A stretch of 64,000 nucleotides of DNA from Flavobacterium degerlachei (GTDB taxonomy: Bacteria; Bacteroidota; Bacteroidia; Flavobacteriales; Flavobacteriaceae). This document shows, one piece after another, positions 24,907 through 33,513 of the stretch (positions are counted from its first letter, which is position 1; each line of letters begins with the position of its first letter). The notes under the pieces are model-generated. The model saw nothing but the letters and a program-made list of their open reading frames with translations. It had not been told where the DNA came from and did no database searches. Where the stretch lies: contig NZ_FNMV01000013.1 in the NCBI RefSeq assembly GCF_900106645.1, positions 62,001-126,000 on the forward strand. Reading direction: 5' to 3'. Position numbers and translations under genes: made by a program.

Positions 24907-25860
24907 TTATGGACTTATAAATGGACTTAGATCGAAGCGGTGCAACTGTTGCGGTGTATTAATTATTGGTTTTCTGACAAAATTTTCATTTGTAAGATAA
25001 TATTTCAGTCCATCTTGAGTCGTTATACCTTCGACTTGATGAAACGGCAGCGCAATTTTAATTTTTCTTTTATTGGCTGTAAAGAAACCGCTTTTGTTGT
25101 AATCGTATAAAAGATAAATAAACGGGGATACGGTTTTGCTATAGCCGCTTAAGACAAGAATTTTTTTGTTAGGGACATAAGTGGCTCCAGTAATGAGTCC
25201 TTTTACGTTGTAGGATTCTTTTAAATTCGCGACATGGTTCCCGGGAGTTTTGGGCAAGGCATAGACAGCGGTTCTTTTTCGTTTCCATTGTTTCGTAAAC
25301 AAATAAATACTGTCATTTGTAACAATAAATGCTTCACAGTCAAAATTAGTTGTATTGGATTTTGCTTTTCTAAAATCAGTTTGATCCGAATACGAAAAGG
25401 AAATTGTGTCTATTTTTTTGGCATTCTGTGCAAGCGACTCTTTTTTTATTCTTAAAATATGGAGGTCTTTTCTGTTTCCAGAAACATTATTCCCAAAATC
25501 TCCAATATAGAAATAGAGACTGTCTTGCGCCATTTCTTCCCAGTCGGTGTTTTTTATTTTGCGAAGCGAAATCTCTTTTTGAATTACTCCGGTTGTGTCT
25601 ATTCCGTAAAGGCTAGTGTCACTATCGTCGTTAGCTGTCCATAACAGGGAATTCCAAAAGAGCAAACTCGAAGTTTCCTTCAAAACGGGGCTTAACTGAA
25701 CTGAAAAATCAGGTTTTATTCTTGTTCTGGAATAGCGGCAACTTCCGTCATTTTGTGTTGCTAGTGGGTTGTAGTTTTTCGAAAGCGGATCCGTACAGCC
25801 TGAAATTTGAGAGTAGCTTGCCGTTATAAAAAACAAGAAGAGTATTGGTACAATTTTCAT
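24907..25860 (-). CDS. Secreted protein with GCTDP calcium-binding-like repeat
   Basis: A 317-residue exported protein with a signal peptide MKIVPILFLFFITASYSQ, starting at the ATG at 25860 (another ATG lies three codons upstream). Directly after it is one copy of the motif GCTDPLSKNYNPLATQNDGS, the Cys-containing GCTDP...NYNP...DGSC element common in secreted proteins of marine and freshwater Bacteroidota. The remaining 270 residues look like beta-sheet repeats (LLFWNSLLWTANDDSD, YFYIGDFGNNVSG), perhaps a propeller. No sorting domain is present at the C-terminus. A copy of the RNA-like element lies 71 bases upstream, on the same strand. Confidence 0.65.
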   Translation of the reverse strand: MKIVPILFLFFITASYSQISGCTDPLSKNYNPLATQNDGSCRYSRTRIKPDFSVQLSPVLKETSSLLFWNSLLWTANDDSDTSLYGIDTTGVIQKEISLRKIKNTDWEEMAQDSLYFYIGDFGNNVSGNRKDLHILRIKKESLAQNAKKIDTISFSYSDQTDFRKAKSNTTNFDCEAFIVTNDSIYLFTKQWKRKRTAVYALPKTPGNHVANLKESYNVKGLITGATYVPNKKILVLSGYSKTVSPFIYLLYDYNKSGFFTANKRKIKIALPFHQVEGITTQDGLKYYLTNENFVRKPIINTPQQLHRFDLSPFISP

Positions 25861-25930
25861 ATCATTCAAAAGTAGTCGTTTCTCAATGATTATTCCAATA
25901 ATTTGGAGCGAATCAATAGGCTTTATTTGT

Positions 25931-26003
25931 TAGCATAGTTCCCGCTCTCACCTTTACCTTTGCTCGTTCCTCACAAAGGATATCGGCTCCATCGTGGCTA
26001 ATG
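25931..26003 (-). ncRNA. Repeated Flavobacterium structured RNA-like element, diverged copy C
   Basis: On the minus strand it reads TTAGCCACGATGGAGCCGAT at the head and AGCGGGAACTATGC at the tail, matching the head and tail of the copies at 7096-7242 and 41352-41454 with more differences. The inner part contains a short hairpin CCTTTG/CAAAGG. It lies just upstream of the secreted-protein gene, on the same strand. Confidence 0.4.
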
Positions 26004-26157
26004 TGGGAATATGGTTTTTAATTTTATGTAAAAAAGTATACAATCTGCGTTGGAAATCCATTCGAGAGAAACAGTAAAAAGAAAAATAGTGGGTTGATTT
26101 TTAGTTATGAAAATTATGAATATAATTTTGTAAATTTGGTATTCTAATCATTATAAT

Positions 26158-26388
26158 ATGAATTCATCAGAAAGAAAATATAAAATCATAGAGCAACTAC
26201 TTAAAGTAGAAGAAGAGTCGACTTTATATCAAATCGAAAATATATTGAATGAAGGTGATGGTTGGGATGAAATACCTCCAATAGTTCAAAAGCTAATTGA
26301 AAAGGCAATTGAGCAAAGTGATGCGGGTGTGGGAATCCCTCATGAACAAGTTATGTCAGAAATTAAGAAAAAGTATAATTTTTCTTAG
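26158..26388 (+). CDS. Antitoxin-like protein of a ParE/RelE-type module
   Basis: A 76-residue charged helical protein: ERKYKIIEQLLKVEEESTLYQI, then LIEKAIEQSDAGVGIPHEQV and MSEIKKKYNF. This end segment (IxxGxxIPHEQVMxExxxKY) is the usual toxin-wrapping tail of small antitoxins paired with ParE/RelE toxins. Its stop codon overlaps a GTG start of the next frame (TAGTG), as in many toxin-antitoxin operons. The toxin frame that follows contains a stop codon, so this antitoxin may persist without an active partner. Confidence 0.7.
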   Translation: MNSSERKYKIIEQLLKVEEESTLYQIENILNEGDGWDEIPPIVQKLIEKAIEQSDAGVGIPHEQVMSEIKKKYNFS

Positions 26389-26693
26389 TGACGTATTCGA
26401 TAATTTGGCAACCATTGGCAATCGAATCTTTCTATGAAGAATTAGATTTTATTTTATTGAAGTGGAATCCAAAAGAAGCAGAGAAGTTTTCAATATTAGT
26501 TGAAGATTCACTTTTTAGGATAAGATCCAAACCTTAAATAGGAAAGTTCAACTCAAAAAAGGAAATATATTCTTTGGTGCTTTCTAAGCAAACAACTCTC
26601 ATTTATAAAATCATTGAAAATGCAAATCAAATTGATTTGCTTCTTTTTTGGAACAATAAGAAAAACCCAAAACTACTCCAGAAACTATTGTAA
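26388..26693 (+). pseudogene. ParE/RelE-like toxin interrupted by a TAA codon
   Basis: From GTG at 26388 the frame encodes 49 residues (start TYSIIWQPLAIESFYEELD, end SLFRIRSKP), then a TAA at 26535-26537, then continues in the same frame for 51 residues (start IGKFNSKKEIYSLVLSKQT, end NPKLLQKLL) to a TAA at 26691-26693. The joined product is about 100 residues, the family's usual size, and the C-terminal half has the expected beta-strand pattern of ParE/RelE toxins (YxLVxxxxTxxIYKI, then IDLLLFW). The stop sits where the family often has Tyr before IG, so a single base change TAT/TAC to TAA would explain it. Probably inactive unless the stop is read through or is a sequencing error. Confidence 0.75.
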
Positions 26694-26725
26694 TTTGATA
26701 TTTGCATTTTGGAAGCTCTAATGTT

Positions 26726-26733
26726 TATATTTG
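26726..26733 (+). promoter_or_regulatory. -7 box immediately before the glycosyltransferase gene
   Basis: TATATTTG ends 4 bases before the ATG at 26738. Transcription starting about 5-7 bases after the box would begin at or within the start codon, implying a leaderless message. Confidence 0.45.
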
Positions 26734-26737
26734 CTTC

Positions 26738-27901
26738 ATGCAATTATCAGTAGTTATTCTCAACTATAACGTCCGCTATTTTTTAGAACTCTGTGTTTTA
26801 AGCGTCCAGAATGCCTTAGATGGTATTGAGAGCGAAATAATTGTGGTCGATAATAATTCTTCCGATGGTAGTTGTGCCATGATGCAACAGCGTTTTCCAA
26901 GCATAAAACTCATCCAGAATAACGATAATCTAGGTTTTCCAAAAGGAAATAACCTTGGCGTAGCCCAAGCCAAAGGAAAATATATTTGTATTCTCAATCC
27001 CGATACTGTTGTTGCCGAAGATACTTTTACTAAAGTTATGGCTTTCGCCGATAGGCAAATTAATTTGGGAATTGTTGGCGTCAAGCTCATAGACGGAACG
27101 GGGAATTTTTTGCCTGAAAGTAAAAGAGGAGTGCCAACTCCTTTCGTCGCATTTACAAAAATGATGGGTTTGTATAAAATCAGGCCTAAATTCGAATTAT
27201 TTGGAAGGTATTACGCCCAACATGTACAAGAAAATCAAACGGCTAAAGTTGATATTCTTGTGGGAGCTTTTATGTTTATGGAAAGAGAATTATATCTGGA
27301 ATTAGCTGGCTTTGATGAGAACTGTTTTATGTATTCAGACGATATTGATTTGTCGTATCGGGCGTTGCTGAAAGCGAAATCAAATTATTATTTTCACGAA
27401 ACAACCGTTATACATTACAAAGGCGAAAGTACAATAAGGGACGGTGTTTATATGAAACGTTTTCAGGAAGCCATGAATTTTTTCTATAAAAAACATTTCA
27501 AGGTTTCTGCCGTTTTTTCGATAGGGATGAAAATAGGAATTGGATTTTTTTCATTTATAAAAATGTTTGAAGGGAAAACCATATCTAAGAAAAAGCCAGA
27601 ATCGTTTGTTTTCTATTCTTCTAATGTAGATTTAGTTGAAAAAATAGCTGGTGTTTTACAAAAAAAAGTGCGCTTTCACGATTTGAACTCAGAAAAAATG
27701 GTAATTTCGTCAGGGGTTAAAGATAAGGCGTCAATTGAAATTCTTTTGGACAATCTTTTTGTTACCTTCAAAGAATGCATTCATTTTATGGAATCGTTTA
27801 AAAACAAGGGGGTAACCTTTAAGATTTTACCCAAAAACACTACTTTTTTAATAGGAAGTGACAATTCTAATGAAAGGGGAGTGGTTGTAAAAATTGAATG
27901 A
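26738..27901 (+). CDS. Family 2 glycosyltransferase
   Basis: A 387-residue GT-A enzyme that transfers a sugar from a nucleotide sugar, likely for surface polysaccharide or lipopolysaccharide. The first strand LSVVILNYN is at the N-terminus, followed by EIIVVDNNSSDGS, NNDNLGFPKGNNLG (about 62-75) and the metal-binding NPDTVV. FDENCFMYSDDIDLSYR is the ED-type catalytic-loop segment of rhamnosyltransferase-like members. A hydrophobic stretch VFSIGMKIGIGFFSF near 265-280 may touch the membrane. The start was chosen at 26738 because upstream codons have no family similarity and overlap the -7 box. Confidence 0.88.
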   Translation: MQLSVVILNYNVRYFLELCVLSVQNALDGIESEIIVVDNNSSDGSCAMMQQRFPSIKLIQNNDNLGFPKGNNLGVAQAKGKYICILNPDTVVAEDTFTKVMAFADRQINLGIVGVKLIDGTGNFLPESKRGVPTPFVAFTKMMGLYKIRPKFELFGRYYAQHVQENQTAKVDILVGAFMFMERELYLELAGFDENCFMYSDDIDLSYRALLKAKSNYYFHETTVIHYKGESTIRDGVYMKRFQEAMNFFYKKHFKVSAVFSIGMKIGIGFFSFIKMFEGKTISKKKPESFVFYSSNVDLVEKIAGVLQKKVRFHDLNSEKMVISSGVKDKASIEILLDNLFVTFKECIHFMESFKNKGVTFKILPKNTTFLIGSDNSNERGVVVKIE

Positions 27902-27985
27902 AAAATTACATTAAATGGAATTTATATTCAAAAAATTTAGTAATTTCGCAAACTGAAAACAAAAATCACCTTTTAGGTTAACAAT

Positions 27986-29296
27986 ATGGCAAGATTTGAA
28001 TTAAAACTTCCGAAAATGGGAGAAAGTGTCGCTGAAGCAACCATTACAAATTGGTTAAAAGAGGTTGGAGACAAAATTGAAGCTGATGAAGCTGTACTTG
28101 AAATTGCGACTGATAAAGTTGATAGTGAAGTGCCTAGTGAAGTTTCAGGTATTTTAGTTGAACAATTATTTGGAAAAGATGATTTAGTTCAGGTTGGTCA
28201 AACGATTGCAATAATAGAAACTGAAGGCGGAGATCTTATCCCAGTTGTGAAACAAGAAGCTGCTCCAGAAGCAGTTGCTGAGGTGACGAAAACTGTTGAT
28301 GCAGCCAAAGAAAGTGTTGCGACACCAGCAGACTTTTCTGATTCAGACAAATTCTTTTCTCCATTAGTTAAAAACATTGCCACGGCTGAAGGTGTTTCTA
28401 TCGCTGAATTAGAAATGATTAGTGGAACAGGAAAAGATGGAAGAGTTACTAAAAACGATATTTTAGAATACGTAAAAAATAGAGGAGATGAACCCGTTGT
28501 TGCTCAGGCAAAAACAGTTGAAGCTCCTAAAGCAGTTCAGGCTTCGATTGCAGTTGCGCAAAAAGCGGCTCCGGTTTCTGTAAATGGAGGAGACGAAATT
28601 GTTGAAATGGACAGAATGCGCAAATTGATTGCGGGTTACATGGTAGCTTCGGTTCAAACTTCGGCTCACGTACAGTCATTCATCGAAGTTGATGTGACGA
28701 ATATTGTAAAATGGAGAGAGAAAAACAAATCAGCTTTCGAGAAAAGAGAAGGAGAGAAGTTGACTTACACTCCAATTTTCATGGAAGCAGTTGCAAAATC
28801 GTTAAAAGATTTTCCAGGATTAAATATTTCTGTTGATGGTGATTTTATTATCAAAAGGAAAAACATCAACCTTGGAATGGCAGCTTCTTTACCAAACGGT
28901 AATTTGATTGTCCCAGTAATTAAAAATGCTGATCAATTGAACTTGGTAGGTATGGCAAAAGCGGTAAACGACTTAGGAGGTCGTGCAAAAGCCGGAAAGC
29001 TAAAACCAGACGATACACAAGGAGGAACTTATACTGTAACTAATGTAGGGACTTTTGGAAGTGTTTTTGGTACTCCAATTTTAAACCAACCACAGGTAGG
29101 TATTTTAGCTCTTGGAGCGATTAGAAAAGTACCAGCAGTTATTGAAACGCCTGAAGGAGACTTCATAGGGATTCGTCAAAAGATGTTCTTATCGCACAGC
29201 TATGACCACCGCGTTGTAGATGGAGCGCTTGGAGGAGGTTTCGTGAAACGTGTTGCTGAATATCTAGAAGCATTTGATGTAAATAGAGATTTTTAA
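27986..29296 (+). CDS. Dihydrolipoamide acyltransferase (E2) of a 2-oxoacid dehydrogenase
   Basis: A 436-residue E2 component. The N-terminal lipoyl domain carries the lipoylated Lys in EIATDKVDSEVPS (residues about 40-52). A Pro/Ala/Val-rich linker follows, then a peripheral subunit-binding domain (FFSPLVKNIATAEGVSIAEL...GRVTKNDIL). Next is another linker and the catalytic domain with SHSYDHRVVDGALGG (HxxxDG) near the C-terminus. The sequence resembles branched-chain or generic E2 proteins of Flavobacteria more than pyruvate E2, so the substrate is not assigned. No E1 or E3 gene is adjacent. A TAATTTCG promoter-like box lies shortly upstream. Confidence 0.93.
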   Translation: MARFELKLPKMGESVAEATITNWLKEVGDKIEADEAVLEIATDKVDSEVPSEVSGILVEQLFGKDDLVQVGQTIAIIETEGGDLIPVVKQEAAPEAVAEVTKTVDAAKESVATPADFSDSDKFFSPLVKNIATAEGVSIAELEMISGTGKDGRVTKNDILEYVKNRGDEPVVAQAKTVEAPKAVQASIAVAQKAAPVSVNGGDEIVEMDRMRKLIAGYMVASVQTSAHVQSFIEVDVTNIVKWREKNKSAFEKREGEKLTYTPIFMEAVAKSLKDFPGLNISVDGDFIIKRKNINLGMAASLPNGNLIVPVIKNADQLNLVGMAKAVNDLGGRAKAGKLKPDDTQGGTYTVTNVGTFGSVFGTPILNQPQVGILALGAIRKVPAVIETPEGDFIGIRQKMFLSHSYDHRVVDGALGGGFVKRVAEYLEAFDVNRDF

Positions 29297-29314
29297 AATA
29301 AAATATACAGCTAT

Positions 29315-29355
29315 AAAAACCCAACAGATTTAAAAATTTGTTGGGTTTTCTTTTT
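29315..29355 (+). terminator. Terminator after the E2 gene
   Basis: AAAACCCAACAGATTT/AAATTTGTTGGGTTTT stem followed by a T-rich run. Confidence 0.85.
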
Positions 29356-29452
29356 TTATAATTTTTTGGCTGATATCTTTAAAATGGAATTTAATTTACT
29401 GTTTTTATAAACTTTAAATGGTATTAGACAGGCAAACTTAAAGGCAAATTTA

Positions 29453-29460
29453 TATATTTG
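29453..29460 (+). promoter_or_regulatory. -7 box of the exonuclease gene
   Basis: TATATTTG matches TAnnTTTG, 20 bases before the ATG at 29481. The gene and the three that follow may be one transcription unit. Confidence 0.55.
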
Positions 29461-29480
29461 TACTTACTCAAAAATAAAAA

Positions 29481-30251
29481 ATGGAACTCAAACTCAGTAA
29501 ACCGATTTGCTTTTTCGACCTTGAAACTACAGGAATTGATATCGGAAAAGACAGAATCGTAGAAATATCTATATTTAAAGTATTCCCAAACGGAAACAAA
29601 GAAAGTAAAACCTGGTTAGTGAATCCTACGATTCCAATTCCGGCGCAAACGACCGCTGTTCATGGAATCACAGATGAAAAAGTAGCTAACGAGCCAACCT
29701 TTAAAGAATTGGCTTCTCAGGTTCATAACATGATAAAAGATTGTGATTTAGGTGGATTTAATTCAGACCGTTTTGATATTCCACTTCTGGCGGAAGAATT
29801 GCTTCGTGCTGGAGTGGATTTTGATATGAAAAACAGTGTTTCAGTTGATGTGCAGACTATTTTTCATAAAAAAGAAGAGCGAACGTTAAGTGCAGCATTG
29901 AAGTTTTATTGTGGGCAAGATTTAGAAAATGCGCATTCGGCAGAAGCGGATACTATGGCGACTTACGAAATACTAAAAGCACAATTAGAGCGTTATCCTG
30001 ATTTGGAAAACGACATGAAGTTATTGTCGGAATTCTCAACCAGAAAGAAAATTGCTGATTTTGCAGGAATGATTTCGTTTGATAAGGAAGGCAATGAAAT
30101 ATTCTCTTTTGGAAAGCACAAAGGAGTGAAAGTCGATACCATTTTAGAAAAAGAACCTGGTTATTTTAGTTGGATTCAAAATGCTGATTTTCCTTTGTAC
30201 ACCAAGAAAGTGTTAATAGCAATCAAACTTAGAAAATTAAACACTAAATAA
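29481..30251 (+). CDS. DnaQ-like 3'-5' exonuclease with C-terminal DUF3820-like domain
   Basis: A 256-residue protein with a DEDDh exonuclease domain: motif I FFDLETTGID (about 11-20), motif II HGITDEKVA...GFNSDRFDIPLL (about 61-105), and motif III HSAEADTMATYEIL near 152-165. The last 60 residues (FSFGKHKGVKVDTILEKEPG, then FSWIQNADF) form the small domain usually found after such exonucleases. It would degrade or proofread single-stranded ends. It is not part of DNA polymerase III in this context. The FAH hydrolase gene lies 80 bases downstream. Confidence 0.88.
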   Translation: MELKLSKPICFFDLETTGIDIGKDRIVEISIFKVFPNGNKESKTWLVNPTIPIPAQTTAVHGITDEKVANEPTFKELASQVHNMIKDCDLGGFNSDRFDIPLLAEELLRAGVDFDMKNSVSVDVQTIFHKKEERTLSAALKFYCGQDLENAHSAEADTMATYEILKAQLERYPDLENDMKLLSEFSTRKKIADFAGMISFDKEGNEIFSFGKHKGVKVDTILEKEPGYFSWIQNADFPLYTKKVLIAIKLRKLNTK

Positions 30252-30331
30252 GTTAGTAGTTTTCAGTATACAGTTTTGCAATATAGCGACTAACTACTGA
30301 TCACTTTTTTTAACTCTGAATACAAGAACTT

Positions 30332-30943
30332 ATGAAAATCATTTGCATCGGACGAAATTACGTCGACCATATTGAAGAATTGCAAAATGAGCGGCCAGCG
30401 GAGCCTGTTGTTTTTATGAAGCCGGATTCGGCAATTTTATTGAAACAACATCCATTTGTAATTCCTGAATTTTCGGAAGATATTCATCATGAAATCGAGA
30501 TTGTTGTAAAAATCAATAAGGTAGGTAAGTATATTGAGCCTAAGTTTGCACATAAGTATTATGACGAAATCAGTGTTGGAATAGACTTTACAGCTCGTGA
30601 TCTGCAAGCAAAATTAAAAGCTAAAGGTTTGCCATGGGAAAAAGCTAAGGCTTTTGATGGCTCAGCAGTAATAGGAGATTTTTTGCAAAAAGAACAATTT
30701 AGTTCGTTAGAAAATATTACTTTTGAATTAACCAATAATGGAAAGTCAGTTCAAATAGGGGACACTAGTTTAATGTTATGGAATATTGACGAGCTTATTT
30801 CTCATGTCTCTCAGTACTTTACGTTAAAAATAGGAGATGTTATTTTTACCGGGACTCCTGCAGGAGTAGCTGCTGTACAACCGGATGATGTGTTAGAGGG
30901 ATTTTTAGAAGGACATAAACTATTTAGAATACAAGTAAAATAA
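30332..30943 (+). CDS. Fumarylacetoacetate hydrolase family protein
   Basis: A 203-residue protein: IICIGRNYVDHIEEL (about 2-16), then metal-binding HHEIEIVVKI (His/Glu/Glu), VGIDFTARDLQAKLKAKGLP (substrate/metal Asp) and the C-terminal IGDVIFTGTPAGVAAVQPDD. This matches the short FahA-like family (acylpyruvases, oxaloacetate decarboxylases). The exact substrate is not defined. The stop overlaps the ATG of the Hpt gene (TAATG), implying translational coupling. Confidence 0.88.
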   Translation: MKIICIGRNYVDHIEELQNERPAEPVVFMKPDSAILLKQHPFVIPEFSEDIHHEIEIVVKINKVGKYIEPKFAHKYYDEISVGIDFTARDLQAKLKAKGLPWEKAKAFDGSAVIGDFLQKEQFSSLENITFELTNNGKSVQIGDTSLMLWNIDELISHVSQYFTLKIGDVIFTGTPAGVAAVQPDDVLEGFLEGHKLFRIQVK

Positions 30944-31287
30944 TGGCTTTAAACTACAACCTTTCAAAAGTGTACGCACTTTCAGATAACGATTCAGAAT
31001 TTGTAAATGAAATTCTAACATTGTTCGTAACCGAAGTTCCTGAAGATTTGGCTCAAATCAAAGAAGGGATTAAAAAGAAAGATCATAAGCATGCTTATGC
31101 TTATGCACATAAAATAAAACCAACTCTTGATCTTCTGGGATTAAATGTCGCTTTTGAAGAGATTCTTCAATTGGAAGCTTGGACAAAAACCGAAGGAAAA
31201 AAGAAAGATATCGAAGATACTTTTAAGAGTATAAAGAATCAAATAAATGACGCTGTAAAAGAAATTAAGAAAGATTTCGATCTTTAA
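30943..31287 (+). CDS. Stand-alone histidine phosphotransfer (Hpt) protein
   Basis: A 114-residue all-helical protein. The phosphoacceptor is His56 in AYAYAHKIKPTLDLLG, the equivalent of the AHxLKG motif of Hpt domains. There is no kinase or receiver domain in the protein and none adjacent, so it would shuttle phosphate between a hybrid kinase and a regulator encoded elsewhere. It is translationally coupled to the FAH hydrolase gene, and cinA follows 96 bases later. The coupling to a metabolic gene looks like an operon convenience. Confidence 0.8.
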   Translation: MALNYNLSKVYALSDNDSEFVNEILTLFVTEVPEDLAQIKEGIKKKDHKHAYAYAHKIKPTLDLLGLNVAFEEILQLEAWTKTEGKKKDIEDTFKSIKNQINDAVKEIKKDFDL

Positions 31288-31383
31288 ATTTATTTATAGT
31301 TTTTATGTATTATATATGTCAACATTCATTTTTTTATGGATGTTGATTTTGTTTATAATACAAACCCTAAATCCATAACGATA

Positions 31384-32637
31384 ATGAAAGCAACCATAGT
31401 TACTATAGGTGACGAAATTTTAATAGGGCAGATTGTAGATACAAACTCCTCTTTTATTGCCAAATCCTTGGATAAAATAGGAGTAGAGATTAATGAAATG
31501 ATTTCGATAAGTGATGACAAAAGTCACATTTTGAATACTTTTTTAACTCTTCAGAATACCGTAGATTTGGTAATTGTTACAGGTGGTCTGGGGCCTACAA
31601 AAGATGATGTCACTAAAAAAACGTTCTGTGACTATTTTGAGGATGAACTAATTGTGGATCAGGAAGTTTTAGCACATGTCACGGAAATGATAGAAGGTTT
31701 TTATAAACGCCCTATCACGCAGATTAATAAAGATCAGGCTCTGGTTCCATCTAAGTGTACCGTGCTTCATAATCAAGTGGGAACGGCGCCTGGAATGTGG
31801 ATGAAGAAAGAAAATACTGTTTTTATTTCGCTACCGGGAGTGCCTTATGAAATGAAGTATTTGGTTGAGAATGAAATTATTCCAAAGGTTGTAAGAGAAT
31901 ATAAGCGCCCTTATATTATCCATAAAACTATTCTTACTTATGGGCAAGGCGAAAGTCTGGTTTCAGAGCGAATTGAAGCATGGGAGAATAGTCTTCCTGG
32001 ATTTTTAAAATTAGCTTACTTACCGAGTCCTGGAAGTGTGCGATTACGTATTTCGGCAAGAGGAACGAGCAAGGAGATTTTGGAGCTGGCATTAGAGGAA
32101 TATGTAATTTCATTAGACGCCATTATCAATGATATTATTGTTGGTTACGAGGAAGAGGAAACAATCGAGTTTCAGCTTGGTGAGATGTTAAAAAAGACAG
32201 GTAAGACGCTGTCTACTGCTGAGAGTTGTACAGGAGGAAAAATTGCGGCTAGCCTAACATCTGTTGCTGGCGCTTCAAATTATTTCAAAGGAAGTGTTGT
32301 TTCTTACGCGACAGAGGTTAAAATGGATGTTCTAGAGCTTCCTGAAAGCTTAATAAATGAATTTTCTGTGGTTAGTGCTGAGGTAGCTTCGGCGATGGCT
32401 TTGGGGGTAAAAAAAATAATGAAAACGGATTATGCAATTGCGACAACCGGAAATGCTGGACCATCAAAAGGGGATGAAAATGCCGAAATTGGAACTGTTT
32501 TTATAGCAATTGCCACTCCAAATGAAGTAATTGTAAAAGAATATAATTTTGGCCAACCACGTGAAAAAGTGATAGATAGAGCTGTGATTAAAAGTTTAGA
32601 AATGTTAAAGGAAGAATTTTTTAAAAATGTGCTATAA
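31384..32637 (+). CDS. cinA: Competence/damage-inducible protein CinA
   Basis: 417 residues from the ATG at 31384; upstream in-frame codons have no family similarity. The N-terminal molybdopterin-binding-like COG1058 domain has [17 protein letters not shown] (about 7-23) and [13 protein letters not shown]. The C-terminal nicotinamide-nucleotide amidase domain has [19 protein letters not shown] (about 280-298) and [12 protein letters not shown]. The family hydrolyses ADP-ribose-type and NMN substrates in pyridine nucleotide recycling. It is followed by the ribosomal protein genes. Confidence 0.95.
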   Translation: MKATIVTIGDEILIGQIVDTNSSFIAKSLDKIGVEINEMISISDDKSHILNTFLTLQNTVDLVIVTGGLGPTKDDVTKKTFCDYFEDELIVDQEVLAHVTEMIEGFYKRPITQINKDQALVPSKCTVLHNQVGTAPGMWMKKENTVFISLPGVPYEMKYLVENEIIPKVVREYKRPYIIHKTILTYGQGESLVSERIEAWENSLPGFLKLAYLPSPGSVRLRISARGTSKEILELALEEYVISLDAIINDIIVGYEEEETIEFQLGEMLKKTGKTLSTAESCTGGKIAASLTSVAGASNYFKGSVVSYATEVKMDVLELPESLINEFSVVSAEVASAMALGVKKIMKTDYAIATTGNAGPSKGDENAEIGTVFIAIATPNEVIVKEYNFGQPREKVIDRAVIKSLEMLKEEFFKNVL

Positions 32638-32709
32638 ATTTGTTGGTTTATAGGTTTATTTTTCTTTTCTTTGCACCCTGATTTTGAATAACGATAAAAG
32701 ATAAGCATA

Positions 32710-32946
32710 ATGTCAAGAGTTTGTGACCTTACAGGTAAAAGAGCGATGGTAGGAAATAACGTTTCTCACGCTATGAATAAAACTAAGAGAAAATTTTCTG
32801 TGAACTTAGTGAAAAAGCGTTTTTATCTTCCAGAAGAAGATAGATGGATTACTCTTAGAGTAGCAGCATCTACGGTAAAAACAATTAACAAAAATGGAAT
32901 TTCTGCTGTTTTGAAAAAAGCACAGTTACAAGGATTTATTAAATAA
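32710..32946 (+). CDS. rpmB: 50S ribosomal protein L28
   Basis: A 78-residue basic protein with the family start [20 protein letters not shown] and [18 protein letters not shown]. It is first in a short ribosomal gene run with L33 and DUF4295. Confidence 0.97.
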   Translation: MSRVCDLTGKRAMVGNNVSHAMNKTKRKFSVNLVKKRFYLPEEDRWITLRVAASTVKTINKNGISAVLKKAQLQGFIK

Positions 32947-32974
32947 TCTTTTTCCAAAATAAAAAAATAGCAAG

Positions 32975-33157
32975 ATGGCAAAGAAAGGTAATAGAATCCA
33001 GGTAATTTTAGAATGTACTGAGCACAAGACTTCAGGTGTTGCGGGAACTTCAAGATACATTACAACGAAGAACAAAAAAAACACTCCAGATAGATTAGAG
33101 ATTAAGAAATTTAATCCAGTCTTGAAACGTGTAACTCTTCACAAAGAAATTAAGTAA
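32975..33157 (+). CDS. rpmG: 50S ribosomal protein L33
   Basis: A 60-residue basic protein: [20 protein letters not shown], then [20 protein letters not shown]. It has a single Cys and lacks the four-Cys zinc ribbon of some L33 paralogues. It is 28 bases after rpmB. Confidence 0.97.
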   Translation: MAKKGNRIQVILECTEHKTSGVAGTSRYITTKNKKNTPDRLEIKKFNPVLKRVTLHKEIK

Positions 33158-33232
33158 TAATTAGAGATTTTAATAGAAATCTCAAATGTTCACATTTGGA
33201 GATTTTATTTAAATTTAAATAACATTTGAATC

Positions 33233-33385
33233 ATGGCAAAGAAAACAGTAGCAACGTTACAAACATCTTCTAAGAGATTATCAAAAGCCATCAAAATGGT
33301 GAAATCTCCAAAAACTGGTGCATATACATTCGTAGAATCTATTATGGCTCCTGAAGCAGTTGAAGAATTCTTGAAAAAGAAATAA
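33233..33385 (+). CDS. DUF4295 small basic protein, likely ribosome-associated
   Basis: A 50-residue protein, MAKKTVATLQTSSKRLSKAI, then KMVKSPKTGAYTFVESIMAP and EAVEEFLKKK. This is the DUF4295 family found in Bacteroidota directly after rpmG and before ftsY. From memory, structural work on the Flavobacterium ribosome assigned it as a ribosomal protein (bL38), but I cannot verify that here. Its charge, size and gene neighbourhood fit this role. A terminator follows. Confidence 0.8.
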   Translation: MAKKTVATLQTSSKRLSKAIKMVKSPKTGAYTFVESIMAPEAVEEFLKKK

Positions 33386-33405
33386 TCAAATACAGCACTA
33401 TATAG

Positions 33406-33437
33406 AAAAGCTACTTTCATTCGGAAGTAGCTTTTTT
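33406..33437 (+). terminator. Terminator after the L28-L33-DUF4295 run
   Basis: AAAAGCTACTTTC/GGAAGTAGCTTTT stem followed by TT-rich sequence, 20 bases past the DUF4295 stop. Confidence 0.85.
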
Positions 33438-33513
33438 ATTTTATATCTTTACCGCTTAGAAATAAGTATTAGTTCATTGTGTCTAATGCTCCATTCTTAA
33501 TACTGTTAATACA

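Noticed and set aside
30252-30331. CAGTATACAG-like stretch between exonuclease and FAH genes
   Set aside because: It is a common low-complexity spacer (similar words near 42275-42335), without hairpin or T-run.
31336-31383. Sixteen-codon upstream extension of cinA
   Set aside because: CinA proteins begin with [11 protein letters not shown]-like sequence, which starts at 31384.
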